NCBI GenBank assembly: GCA_000751555.1
Contig: CCEZ01000016.1
Coordinates: 1 to 64,000 of the forward strand
DNA: 64,000 nucleotides
Reading direction: 5' to 3'
From: Anaerosalibacter massiliensis
GTDB taxonomy: Bacteria; Bacillota; Clostridia; Tissierellales; Sporanaerobacteraceae
Shown here: piece after piece, positions 43,698 through 51,595 of the stretch
Layout: each line of letters begins with the position of its first letter
Position numbering within the stretch: position 1 is the stretch's first letter
Position numbers and translations under genes: made by a program
Notes under the pieces: generated by a model
Seen by the model: the letters and a program-made list of their open reading frames with translations, nothing else
Told to the model about the DNA's origin: nothing
Databases searched by the model: none

Positions 43698-44450
43698 ATG
43701 AAAGTAAAAAGAAATAATGAGTTAGATAAAAATGGACCTATCCCACTTTATTCACAGCTAAAAGAAGAAATAATAAATAGGATTCAAAAAGGAGAATACA
43801 AGGTTAATGATAGACTCCCTTCTGAAAAAGAATTGATGGAAATATTCGGCATTAGCAGAACAACAGTTCGTCAAGCTGTGGATCTTCTTGTTCAAGAAGG
43901 ATATCTTGAGATACGTAGGGGCATAGGAACTTTTGTTTCAAAACCAAAATACAGTGTATGGGAATTAGAAGAACTACGTAGTTTTGAAGATGAAGTTGGT
44001 AGAAAGGGGTTAAAAACTGAAACACAGGCTTTAGGTTTAGAAATAGTTAATATTAATAGCGAATTAAAAAATATATATAGTGATAAATACAATAAATTTT
44101 ATAAATTAACTAGGTTGAGATTTGTTGAGAGACAACCTTCTATTTTAGTTACAACATTTGTTCCTTATGATATAGCACCAGGTTTAGAGAAATACAATTT
44201 TTCAGCAGTTTCACTTTTTTCTATTTTAAAGGAAGATTATCATATAAGAATAGACTATGCTAAGAAAACTTTTAGAGCAATTAATGTTAATAAAGAAGAT
44301 GCTAAACTTTTGAATATAAAAGAGGGCACTGCTATACAGTTAGTGAAAACAATTACTTATAATACTGATGGATATCCTTTTGAGTTTTCAATATCAAGGG
44401 ATAGAGGAGATATAACTAGATTTAGTGCTGTTTTAAAGTATAAACAATAA
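43698..44450 (+). CDS. GntR-family regulator with UTRA domain (HutC type)
   Basis: A 250-aa regulator: N-terminal winged helix (LPSEKELMEIFGISRTTVRQA, cited by its start) and C-terminal UTRA sensor domain (about 90-245). HutC-type repressors usually bind sugar phosphates. ATG 43698 follows GAGGTGAT. A terminator separates it from the dehydrogenase/PTS operon, which it probably represses in the absence of inducer. Confidence 0.88.
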   Translation: MKVKRNNELDKNGPIPLYSQLKEEIINRIQKGEYKVNDRLPSEKELMEIFGISRTTVRQAVDLLVQEGYLEIRRGIGTFVSKPKYSVWELEELRSFEDEVGRKGLKTETQALGLEIVNINSELKNIYSDKYNKFYKLTRLRFVERQPSILVTTFVPYDIAPGLEKYNFSAVSLFSILKEDYHIRIDYAKKTFRAINVNKEDAKLLNIKEGTAIQLVKTITYNTDGYPFEFSISRDRGDITRFSAVLKYKQ

Positions 44451-44467
44451 TCAGTTAAATTTATAGA

Positions 44468-44503
44468 AAAGCCTATATACATAACTATTGTATATAAGGC
44501 TTT
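44468..44503 (+). terminator. Terminator after the GntR gene
   Basis: 14-15-bp imperfect stem (AAAGCCT...AGGCTTT) with a T-rich end. Confidence 0.65.
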
Positions 44504-44555
44504 ATTTAATTTTATAAGATGACATTATCATAAGATAAAAATAAAAAATTGCTAC

Positions 44556-44583
44556 TTGACAATTATCATTAATATAATATAAT
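44556..44583 (+). promoter_or_regulatory. Promoter of the SDR-PTS operon
   Basis: TTGACA (44556-44561), 16 bp, TATAAT (44578-44583). Downstream of the -10, ACATCACGACGTCAC (44593-44607) is an imperfect dyad placed where a repressor would bind; this is inference. Confidence 0.6.
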
Positions 44584-44632
44584 TATATCAAGACATCACG
44601 ACGTCACTATATCTAAAGGAGGAGAATTTATT

Positions 44633-45409
44633 ATGAGACTAAAGAGTAAAGTTGCAGTTGTTACTGGAGGAGGAAGTGGTATTGGTGAAGGGATTTCTAT
44701 TGAATTAGCAAAAGAGGGTGCAAAAGTAGTTGTAACAGATATAGATGAAAAAAGTGCAGAAGAAGTAGCTATTAAGATAAAAAATAATGGTGGCGTAGCA
44801 GAATATTTTAAACTGGATGTTACAAATTCAGAAAATATACATTTAGTTACCGAGAAAGTAAAAGAAATTTTTGGTTTAATTGATATTTGGGTTAATAGTG
44901 CAGGTATTTCTATAATAACTCCTTTTTTTAATCATACTGAAGAATTATGGGATTTAACTATGGATATTAACTTAAAGGGTCAGTTTCTATGCTGCAAGGA
45001 GGCAATAAAACAAATGCTTGAAAATGGAGGGGGCAGTATAATAAATATGTCTTCCCAATCAGGAAAAGTAGGAACAAATAATTATCAAGCATATTGTGCA
45101 AGTAAATTTGGAGTTATTGGATTGACTCAATCATTATCTAAAGAGTTTGCTCAGAATGGAATTAGGGTGAATTCAATATGTCCAGGAGTTGTTAACACAC
45201 CAATGTGGGAAAAACAAACTGCTGATTATGGTAAAAAGAGAAATATTGAACCAGATAAAGTAATGGATTATTTTAGAGAGAAAATACCAGCAAAAAGATT
45301 AGGGACAGTAGAAGATATTGCAAAGCTAGTTGTATATTTAGCAAGTGATGATTCAAGCTATATAACTGGGCAAGCATTAAATGTAAATGGTGGAGATTTC
45401 ATGTCTTAA
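44633..45409 (+). CDS. SDR-family dehydrogenase, probable polyol-phosphate dehydrogenase
   Basis: A 258-aa Rossmann enzyme: VTGGGSGIGEG at the N-terminus, NSAG, Ser in NMSSQSG, and YCASK with the catalytic Tyr and Lys. It ends in ITGQALNVNGGDFMS, typical of classical SDRs such as sorbitol-6-phosphate dehydrogenase. AAAGGAGGAG precedes ATG 44633. It is the first gene of an operon with a mannitol-type PTS, so the substrate is probably the polyol phosphate delivered by it. Canonical MtlD is a different, long-chain enzyme. Confidence 0.85.
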   Translation: MRLKSKVAVVTGGGSGIGEGISIELAKEGAKVVVTDIDEKSAEEVAIKIKNNGGVAEYFKLDVTNSENIHLVTEKVKEIFGLIDIWVNSAGISIITPFFNHTEELWDLTMDINLKGQFLCCKEAIKQMLENGGGSIINMSSQSGKVGTNNYQAYCASKFGVIGLTQSLSKEFAQNGIRVNSICPGVVNTPMWEKQTADYGKKRNIEPDKVMDYFREKIPAKRLGTVEDIAKLVVYLASDDSSYITGQALNVNGGDFMS

Positions 45410-45461
45410 TCTCCATATTATTATTAAAATAATGAAATCGTTTTATTGGAGGGATATAAAT

Positions 45462-46859
45462 ATGAATATGAAAGTAAAAATACAAAAATTTGGCGGATTC
45501 TTAGCTGGAATGGTAATACCTAATATTGGAGCTTTTATTGCTTGGGGATTAATTACTGCTTTCTTTATTCCCACTGGTTGGTTTCCAAATGAACAGTTAG
45601 GTAGTATGGTACAGCCAATGATAAGGTTTTTACTTCCAATATTAATTGCTTTTACTGGAGGTAAAATGGTATATGATCAAAGAGGTGGAGTTGCTGGAGC
45701 TGTAGCAACTATGGGTGCTATTGTTGGTTCAGACATTCCTATGTTTATGGCTGCTATGATTTTAGGGCCTTTGGGAGGATATGCAATTAAACAAGTTGAC
45801 AAATTTCTTCAAGGAAAGATTAAATCTGGCTTTGAAATGTTGATAAGCAATTTTACAATTGGAATTTTAGGGATGATTTTAGCTATATTATCATTTTTAA
45901 TAATAGGTCCTACTATTAGTGCAGCTACAAATTTTGCAACTTCTGGGATAAACTTAATAATAAAGGCTAAATTATTACCTTTATTAGCAGTCATTATTGA
46001 GCCTGCAAAGGTTATATTTTTAAACAATGCTATTGACCAAGGAATATTTGTACCATTAGGTGTACAAGATATAGCTGAACATGGGAAAACGATATTCTTT
46101 ATGTTGGTTTCTAGTCCAGCTCCTGGCTGTGGAATTTTGTTAGCTTATTCTTTATTTGGAAAAGGTAATAGTAAAAAATCAGCTCCATCTGCTTTGCTAA
46201 TTGAGTTTATAGGAGGAATACATGAAGTATACTTCCCATATGTTCTGATGAAACCAGTTATGTTTTTAGCTGTAATAGCGGGAGGAGTTGCTCAAGCTCT
46301 TGTTTGGAATATAGTAAATGCTGGTTTGGCAGGATATCCTCATCCAGGGAGTATTATCTCTTTCTTAGTTATGCTTCCCAAAGGTGGATTTATACAGGTT
46401 ATGCTTGGAATAATAGCAGGAATCTTAGGATCATTTTTCTTAGCATCTTTCTTCTTAAAGATTGATACTAAAGAAGAATTGCCAGATAATGAAGATACTT
46501 CATTAAATAATGATATTGAGTCAATGTTAGGTATTAGCTCAGATGAAAAGCAAGGGAAAATTTATACCAAAGACATAGATAAAATTGTATTTGCTTGTGA
46601 TGCTGGTATAGGTTCAAGTGCTATGGGTGCTGGAATATTGAGAAACAAAATAAAGGAAGCAAATCTTGATATAATAATAGAAAATTATGCAGTAGAGAGT
46701 GTGCCTAAAGATGTAGTTTTAATTGTCTGTCATAAGAATTTATATGAAAGAGCTAAAAAAACTCTTCCTAATGCAAAAATAAGGACAGTTGAATCCTTTT
46801 TAAACGATCCAGAATATGACAAGTTAGTAGAAGATCTCAAGAAAGGAGTAGTAGAATAA
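45462..46859 (+). CDS. PTS EIICB, mannitol/polyol-specific
   Basis: A 465-aa MtlA-type permease. The EIIC domain (about 1-345) contains the family segments FGGFLAGMVIPNIGAFIAWG, GGIHEVYFPYVLM and PHPGSI. The EIIB domain ends the protein, with phosphorylated C379 in FACDAGIGSSAMGAG. I chose ATG 45462, behind TTGGAGGGA; earlier starts lie in the previous gene. EIIA is encoded separately 1 bp later. The substrate is probably mannitol, or a similar polyol because MtlD is replaced by an SDR. Confidence 0.88.
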   Translation: MNMKVKIQKFGGFLAGMVIPNIGAFIAWGLITAFFIPTGWFPNEQLGSMVQPMIRFLLPILIAFTGGKMVYDQRGGVAGAVATMGAIVGSDIPMFMAAMILGPLGGYAIKQVDKFLQGKIKSGFEMLISNFTIGILGMILAILSFLIIGPTISAATNFATSGINLIIKAKLLPLLAVIIEPAKVIFLNNAIDQGIFVPLGVQDIAEHGKTIFFMLVSSPAPGCGILLAYSLFGKGNSKKSAPSALLIEFIGGIHEVYFPYVLMKPVMFLAVIAGGVAQALVWNIVNAGLAGYPHPGSIISFLVMLPKGGFIQVMLGIIAGILGSFFLASFFLKIDTKEELPDNEDTSLNNDIESMLGISSDEKQGKIYTKDIDKIVFACDAGIGSSAMGAGILRNKIKEANLDIIIENYAVESVPKDVVLIVCHKNLYERAKKTLPNAKIRTVESFLNDPEYDKLVEDLKKGVVE

Positions 46860-47278
46860 TGTTAATAGAAAAGAATATAGTATCCTTCGATTTGCCTAGT
46901 ATGAGTAAAGAAGAGGCTATACAATTATCTGGAGAAAAACTCGTAGAACTTGGTTTAGTAAGTGAACCCTATATTCAAGGAATGTTGGAAAAAGAAAAAA
47001 CAGATATAACTTATATTGGGAATGGTGTAGCAATTCCCCATGGTACGAATGAATCAAAGAAATTTGTTAAGGAATCTGGAATTGTTATATTACATTTTAG
47101 AAAAGGAATAGAATATAATTCTGAAAAGGTTTTTTTAGTGATTGGAATAGCTGGAGCAGAGGGAGACCATTTATCAATATTATCAGATATTGCTATAAAG
47201 CTTTCAAATGAACAAACAGTAAAAAAATTGATTGAAGCTCCTGATGTAGAGTCTTTTGTTCAAATTTTTAATGAATAA
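46859..47278 (+). CDS. PTS EIIA, mannitol/fructose type
   Basis: A 139-aa EIIA-Mtl/Fru (PTS_EIIA_2) protein. The phosphorylated His is H61 in GVAIPHGTN. ATG 46859 overlaps the stop of the EIICB gene by one base, so the two are translationally coupled. It passes phosphate from HPr to EIIB; HPr and EI are not in the window. Confidence 0.9.
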   Translation: MLIEKNIVSFDLPSMSKEEAIQLSGEKLVELGLVSEPYIQGMLEKEKTDITYIGNGVAIPHGTNESKKFVKESGIVILHFRKGIEYNSEKVFLVIGIAGAEGDHLSILSDIAIKLSNEQTVKKLIEAPDVESFVQIFNE

Positions 47279-47317
47279 TTATTATATTTATTTTTGTTTA
47301 TATAAAATATGTTTTTT

Positions 47318-47363
47318 AAAAACTACAGCTATACCCTTTGCAAAGGGTATAGCTGTAGTTTTT
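47318..47363. terminator. 46-bp perfect palindromic terminator of the PTS operon
   Basis: Arms 47318-47340 and 47341-47363 are fully complementary with A5/T5 ends. It serves both the PTS operon and the convergent asparagine-rich gene. Confidence 0.85.
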
Positions 47364-47366
47364 TGG

Positions 47367-47504
47367 CTATCCTTCTTCTCTCTTATTATTATTGTTTTTG
47401 TTATTATTATTGTTTTTGTTATTATTGTTGTTATTGTTGTTATTGTTGTTATTGCTATTGTTCTCTTTCTTAGATAAATTTTTTCTGTTTTTATTCTTTG
47501 CCAT
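47367..47504 (-). CDS. 45-aa asparagine-rich small protein
   Basis: A 45-aa peptide with GGAGGG 6-7 nt before ATG 47504. After a Lys/Arg/Asn start (AKNKNRKNLSKKENN) about 25 of the next 26 residues are Asn or Lys, encoded by mixed AAT/AAC codons, then KREEG. The plus strand of the same stretch looks like a TTA/TTG trinucleotide repeat. Proteins of this type are seen among spore or coat proteins, but I do not recognise this one. Confidence 0.6.
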   Translation of the reverse strand: MAKNKNRKNLSKKENNSNNNNNNNNNNNNKNNNNNKNNNNKREEG

Positions 47505-47633
47505 TATAAATCCCTCCTTAGAAATATTTTATCCAAATATAGTATTTCCCTATTACAAAAAAATAATGTAAAAATTGAGCTAAAAGTTTAAATATAGTAA
47601 AATGGTATTAGTAAATAAGAAGGAGGAAAGAAA

Positions 47634-48587
47634 ATGAAAGTTGAAAATCTAAAATTCAAATCCTCAGATGATATGGAAATCTTTTATAAAAAATGGATTC
47701 CTAATGATAAAAGGGATATAAGGGCTTGTATTCAAATTTCCCATGGTATGGCAGAGCATATAAAAAGATATGATGAATTTGCTAAAGTTTTAGTGGAGCA
47801 AGGATTTGTAGTTTATGGAAATGATCATAGAGGGCATGGAAAAACTGCAGAAGAACTTGAAAACATAGGGTATTTTGCTGATGAAAATGGGTGGGATAAA
47901 GTAGTTGATGATATGTACACTCTTACAAGAATAATAAAAAATGATTATGAGGATATACCTATTTTTATATTTAGCCATAGTATGGGTTCTTTTTTAACAA
48001 GAAGGTATATCCAACTTTATGGAGATGAATTAAAAGGAGTTATATTAAGTGGTACTGGTGGAGATCCAGGTATTGCGGGAAGTATTGGAATTAGAATTGC
48101 AAAGGGAGAGATAAGAAAAAATGGAAGTAGAGCTAAAAGTTCAAAGCTTAATAAATTATCCTTTGGAAATTTCAATAAAAAATTTGAGCCTGTTAAGACT
48201 GAATTTGATTGGCTGACTAGAGACGAATCTGAAGTTGATAAATATATTGAAGATCCTTATTGTGGAGATATATTTACCTGCGGTTTCTTTTATGATATGT
48301 TATCAGGGCTTAAAAAGTTAAATAAAAAAGAGAATATAAATAATATACCTAAGGACTTGCCAATTTTATTTATATCTGGAGATATGGATCCAGTTGGCAA
48401 CAATACAAAAGGAGTTTTACAGGCCTATAATAGCTATAAAAATGCAGGAATAGTAGATATAGATTGTAAATTTTATCCAAATGCTAGACATGAACTCTTA
48501 AACGAATTAAATAAAGAGGATGTTCACAAAGATATTATTGCTTGGATTGAAGCAAAACTAAGTTTAAAAGAGCAACTAACTGAATAG
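47634..48587 (+). CDS. Alpha/beta hydrolase, lysophospholipase/monoglyceride-lipase type
   Basis: A 317-aa serine hydrolase of the Hydrolase_4 family. The nucleophile Ser is in FSHSMGSFL, the oxyanion region has ISHGMAEHIKRYDEFA, and late Asp (SGDMDPVGN) and His (NARHELLNE) complete the triad. There is no signal peptide. GGAGG precedes ATG 47634. It is monocistronic and probably degrades monoacylglycerols or lysophospholipids. Confidence 0.88.
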   Translation: MKVENLKFKSSDDMEIFYKKWIPNDKRDIRACIQISHGMAEHIKRYDEFAKVLVEQGFVVYGNDHRGHGKTAEELENIGYFADENGWDKVVDDMYTLTRIIKNDYEDIPIFIFSHSMGSFLTRRYIQLYGDELKGVILSGTGGDPGIAGSIGIRIAKGEIRKNGSRAKSSKLNKLSFGNFNKKFEPVKTEFDWLTRDESEVDKYIEDPYCGDIFTCGFFYDMLSGLKKLNKKENINNIPKDLPILFISGDMDPVGNNTKGVLQAYNSYKNAGIVDIDCKFYPNARHELLNELNKEDVHKDIIAWIEAKLSLKEQLTE

Positions 48588-48598
48588 ATTCATTTTTT

Positions 48599-48632
48599 AA
48601 CCCTTGAAAACAATTAGCTTTCAAGGGTTTTT
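48599..48632. terminator. Terminator between hydrolase and helicase genes
   Basis: 11-bp arms (48599-48609, 48619-48629), 9-nt loop, T tract; convergent genes on both sides. Confidence 0.75.
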
Positions 48633-48641
48633 GCATATAGT

Positions 48642-50516
48642 TTATTTATTATTAAATATACTTTCTAATTCCATTAAGAATCTAGAATCATCTACTTTTT
48701 TTTCGTTTTTATATTCTGTAGTGATTAAGTCTAAAACTTCTTTAGCTCTAGTCATACCAACGTAGAAAAGTCTTCTTTCCTCTTCTAATAAATTAACTTG
48801 TCCATTTTCAAAAGTCTCAATACTATTGGAAGTAGGGAAATCTCCATCTATAAGGTCTATCATATATACTTTTTTAAATTCAAGTCCCTTTGCTGAATGG
48901 ATTGTGGATAAAGTAACTCCATTTTTCTTATTTTTTGATTTATAAGATATATAATCTAAATATTTAAGACGTCCTAAAAATTTTTCAATATTGGAAGTAT
49001 TTTTGGCTATTAATTTTAGATCAAATAAAATAGTTTTTAAAGAGTCATAAGTATAGCCAAATTTTATAGAATTTTCTTTAAGATATTTTTCATATTTTAA
49101 ATCTTTTTCAATAAAAGAAATAGCTTCATAAGATTTTAATTTAGATAATCTTTTAAAGTCGATTTTTAACTCACTAATTCTTTCTTTGTAATCTTCTCTC
49201 AAACCTGGATATTGAAGTAGCCTATCAAATACAGAAATATTATAGCTAAGGGTTTTTATCCAATTAATATATTTTTTATATATGTATCCTTTAGTTTTAT
49301 AGTATATTTTTTCAAATTCAAAAATATTTGTATCATCATAGGCTACATTGAGAAAAGCTAATATATCCTTTACTATCCAATGATTAAACAAACTTATTTT
49401 CATATCTCTAATATAAAAAGGAATACTATTTCTTTCTAAATATTCAATAAGGCCTAAAGATGAAATATTGTTTCTATACAATATAGCTGTATTAGATAAA
49501 TCTCCATACTTTTTAAAAGTTCTTACTAAATATTCATATTCATCTATTATAGTTTCAGTTCTCACAATTTGAATAGGTCTTATATTCCTATTTTTAGTAA
49601 ATAATTCTTTATTATACCTTAATGTGTTTTGTTTTATAAAATTATTGCAGACATTAACTATATTGTTAGAAGAACGGAAATTTTCTTCCATATAAAATAT
49701 TTTGGCATTAGGATATATTTTTTGAAAATTTAGCATATCATCAGGACAAGCCCCCCTAAACCCGTATATAGACTGATCATCATCGGCAACTATGAACAGG
49801 TTATTTTTAGGGAAAGCTAGAGTTTTAATTATTTCCATTTGTATTTTAGAAGTATCTTGTCCTTCATCAACTTGAATATAGTCATATTTATTCCTATACT
49901 TAGTAAGTAAATGCTTATCTTTATTTAATATATTTAATGTATATGTAAGCATGTCATCAAAATCTATAAGAAAGTTTTTTGTTTTATACTTTTCATAGGC
50001 GTTATATATTTCTTTTAAATTTCTTATATCAACTTTATTATTTTGTACAAAATCATTTATATCAAACATCATATTTTTAACATATCCAATAATATTTATA
50101 AGACCTTCCAATTTCTCTTCAGTAATATATTCTCTATTTATATCTAGATATATTTCTTTTAATAATTTATTTTTATACTGTGGATGCTTAGGACTTTCTA
50201 TTAAATTATATTTTATATTATTCTTGTAGGCATATTCTCTTAAAATAGTATATGAAAAACTATGTATAGTGGAAAATTTCACAGGTATATTGTGAAGCTC
50301 AGTAAATATATTATTAAATCTATTTTTCATATCCTTAGCAGAAGATTTACTGAAAGTTATTGAAAGTATTTTTAAAGAATTTATATTATATTTTTTTATT
50401 AAATTATAAGTTCTATGAATTAAAACTGTGGTCTTTCCAGCACCGGGTACAGCTAGTACTAGAGCAGGACCATTTTTATGCCTAATAGCTCTTAATTGTT
50501 GTTTATTAAAATTCAT
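48642..50516 (-). CDS. UvrD/PcrA-type ATP-dependent DNA helicase
   Basis: A 624-aa superfamily 1 helicase. Walker A is AVPGAGKTTVL, motif II is VDEGQDTSKIQ, motif III DDDQSIYGFRG, motif V TIHSAKGLEFKKVY and motif VI RRLFYVGMTRAKE. It is about 100 residues shorter than typical PcrA, so it may be a distinct Rep/UvrD branch rather than the housekeeping enzyme. ATG 50516 has GGTGAT nearby. It is monocistronic. Confidence 0.88.
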   Translation of the reverse strand: MNFNKQQLRAIRHKNGPALVLAVPGAGKTTVLIHRTYNLIKKYNINSLKILSITFSKSSAKDMKNRFNNIFTELHNIPVKFSTIHSFSYTILREYAYKNNIKYNLIESPKHPQYKNKLLKEIYLDINREYITEEKLEGLINIIGYVKNMMFDINDFVQNNKVDIRNLKEIYNAYEKYKTKNFLIDFDDMLTYTLNILNKDKHLLTKYRNKYDYIQVDEGQDTSKIQMEIIKTLAFPKNNLFIVADDDQSIYGFRGACPDDMLNFQKIYPNAKIFYMEENFRSSNNIVNVCNNFIKQNTLRYNKELFTKNRNIRPIQIVRTETIIDEYEYLVRTFKKYGDLSNTAILYRNNISSLGLIEYLERNSIPFYIRDMKISLFNHWIVKDILAFLNVAYDDTNIFEFEKIYYKTKGYIYKKYINWIKTLSYNISVFDRLLQYPGLREDYKERISELKIDFKRLSKLKSYEAISFIEKDLKYEKYLKENSIKFGYTYDSLKTILFDLKLIAKNTSNIEKFLGRLKYLDYISYKSKNKKNGVTLSTIHSAKGLEFKKVYMIDLIDGDFPTSNSIETFENGQVNLLEEERRLFYVGMTRAKEVLDLITTEYKNEKKVDDSRFLMELESIFNNK

Positions 50517-50674
50517 TTTATCACCTATATGTTTTTAATAATATCATATCATATGCTGATAAAAAAATTGTTATTTTAAAATCTGTACATAAATATATAT
50601 TTAAAGAGGGTTTTTAAAAGAGAATATAGAAATAGTTAGAAGCTATATATAATAAAAAGAAAGGAGGTTCTTTA

Positions 50675-51595
50675 TTGAAGGATATTATATTAAAAGTTAT
50701 TTCTAAGATAATTTATATTTTTATTTTTCTGAATTTTTTAATATTAGTTATAATTATTCCTGAGGATTGGTTGTTTTATGATTATAATGGTGGAAAGCTT
50801 TATATGACTATGGATAAGAGGGATTTTTTACATATTATCAAACATTGTTACAAATCAATATTTGATGGAGGTTTAGGTACTACAGTAAGAGGTGAAACCA
50901 TTTGGAATTATATGAAACCTATTATACCTAAGTCTTTAATTCTTATATTTTTATCTTTAGCTATTTCTTTGGTATTAGGTATCTTAAAAGGAATACTAGA
51001 CAGTAGAAAAGATAGAGAGAGAAGATCTACTATAAAACTTATGACTACAGTTATTGGTCTTTCATTTCCAGAAATATTTATAGGAGTATTACTTCAATCT
51101 TTTATGGTTTGGTTATATAGGAAGGGAATAAAAGCTTTGCCAGTAGGAGGTTACAGGAGTTTTAAACATATAATACTTCCAACTATTACATTGTCTTTAT
51201 TTCCTACTATGTATATTGCAAGGGTTACATCATTAACTATAGATGATATATACTCAAAGGAATATATAAGGACTGCCATCGGAAAAGGGGCTTCACGTAG
51301 GAGAGTATTGTATATTCATGTACTTAAACAGGCATTGCCAAAGATAATAGGTTCATTTTCTTACATACTTTCAACTTTAATTGCTAATTTAGTTGTAGTA
51401 GAATATCTTTTTTATTATCCAGGTTTGGCTTATGTTATGTTGTTTAAATATTCTATAGGGGAAAAATCAGTAGCTATAGGGGCAGCATTATTTCTTTCTA
51501 TTACATATTTTGCTTTAAAATTAATTATAAAGTTTCTTGCCTTTTTTATAGATCCAATAAAGAGAAGCAAATTAAGAATGGGAGGAATTAGATGA
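50675..51595 (+). CDS. Oligopeptide-type ABC permease (OppB/DppB-like)
   Basis: A 306-aa permease: N-terminal helix, an extracytoplasmic loop, and the BPD permease core. The EAA loop is at YIRTAIGKGASRRRVLYIHV and LKQALPKI. TTG 50675 follows AAGGAGG. Its stop overlaps the next gene by 4 bp. No substrate-binding protein gene is adjacent, unlike the operon at 19-24.7 kb. Confidence 0.85.
   Translation: MKDIILKVISKIIYIFIFLNFLILVIIIPEDWLFYDYNGGKLYMTMDKRDFLHIIKHCYKSIFDGGLGTTVRGETIWNYMKPIIPKSLILIFLSLAISLVLGILKGILDSRKDRERRSTIKLMTTVIGLSFPEIFIGVLLQSFMVWLYRKGIKALPVGGYRSFKHIILPTITLSLFPTMYIARVTSLTIDDIYSKEYIRTAIGKGASRRRVLYIHVLKQALPKIIGSFSYILSTLIANLVVVEYLFYYPGLAYVMLFKYSIGEKSVAIGAALFLSITYFALKLIIKFLAFFIDPIKRSKLRMGGIR

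Noticed and set aside
47396-47460. Trinucleotide repeat tract as CRISPR or intergenic microsatellite
   Set aside because: Repeats are 3 bp without spacers and coincide with a coding frame that has a good start.
47256-47477. Plus-strand frame encoding a Val/Ile repeat hydrophobic peptide
   Set aside because: It is the antisense of the asparagine-rich gene (47504-47367), has no ribosome-binding site and overlaps the PTS terminator.
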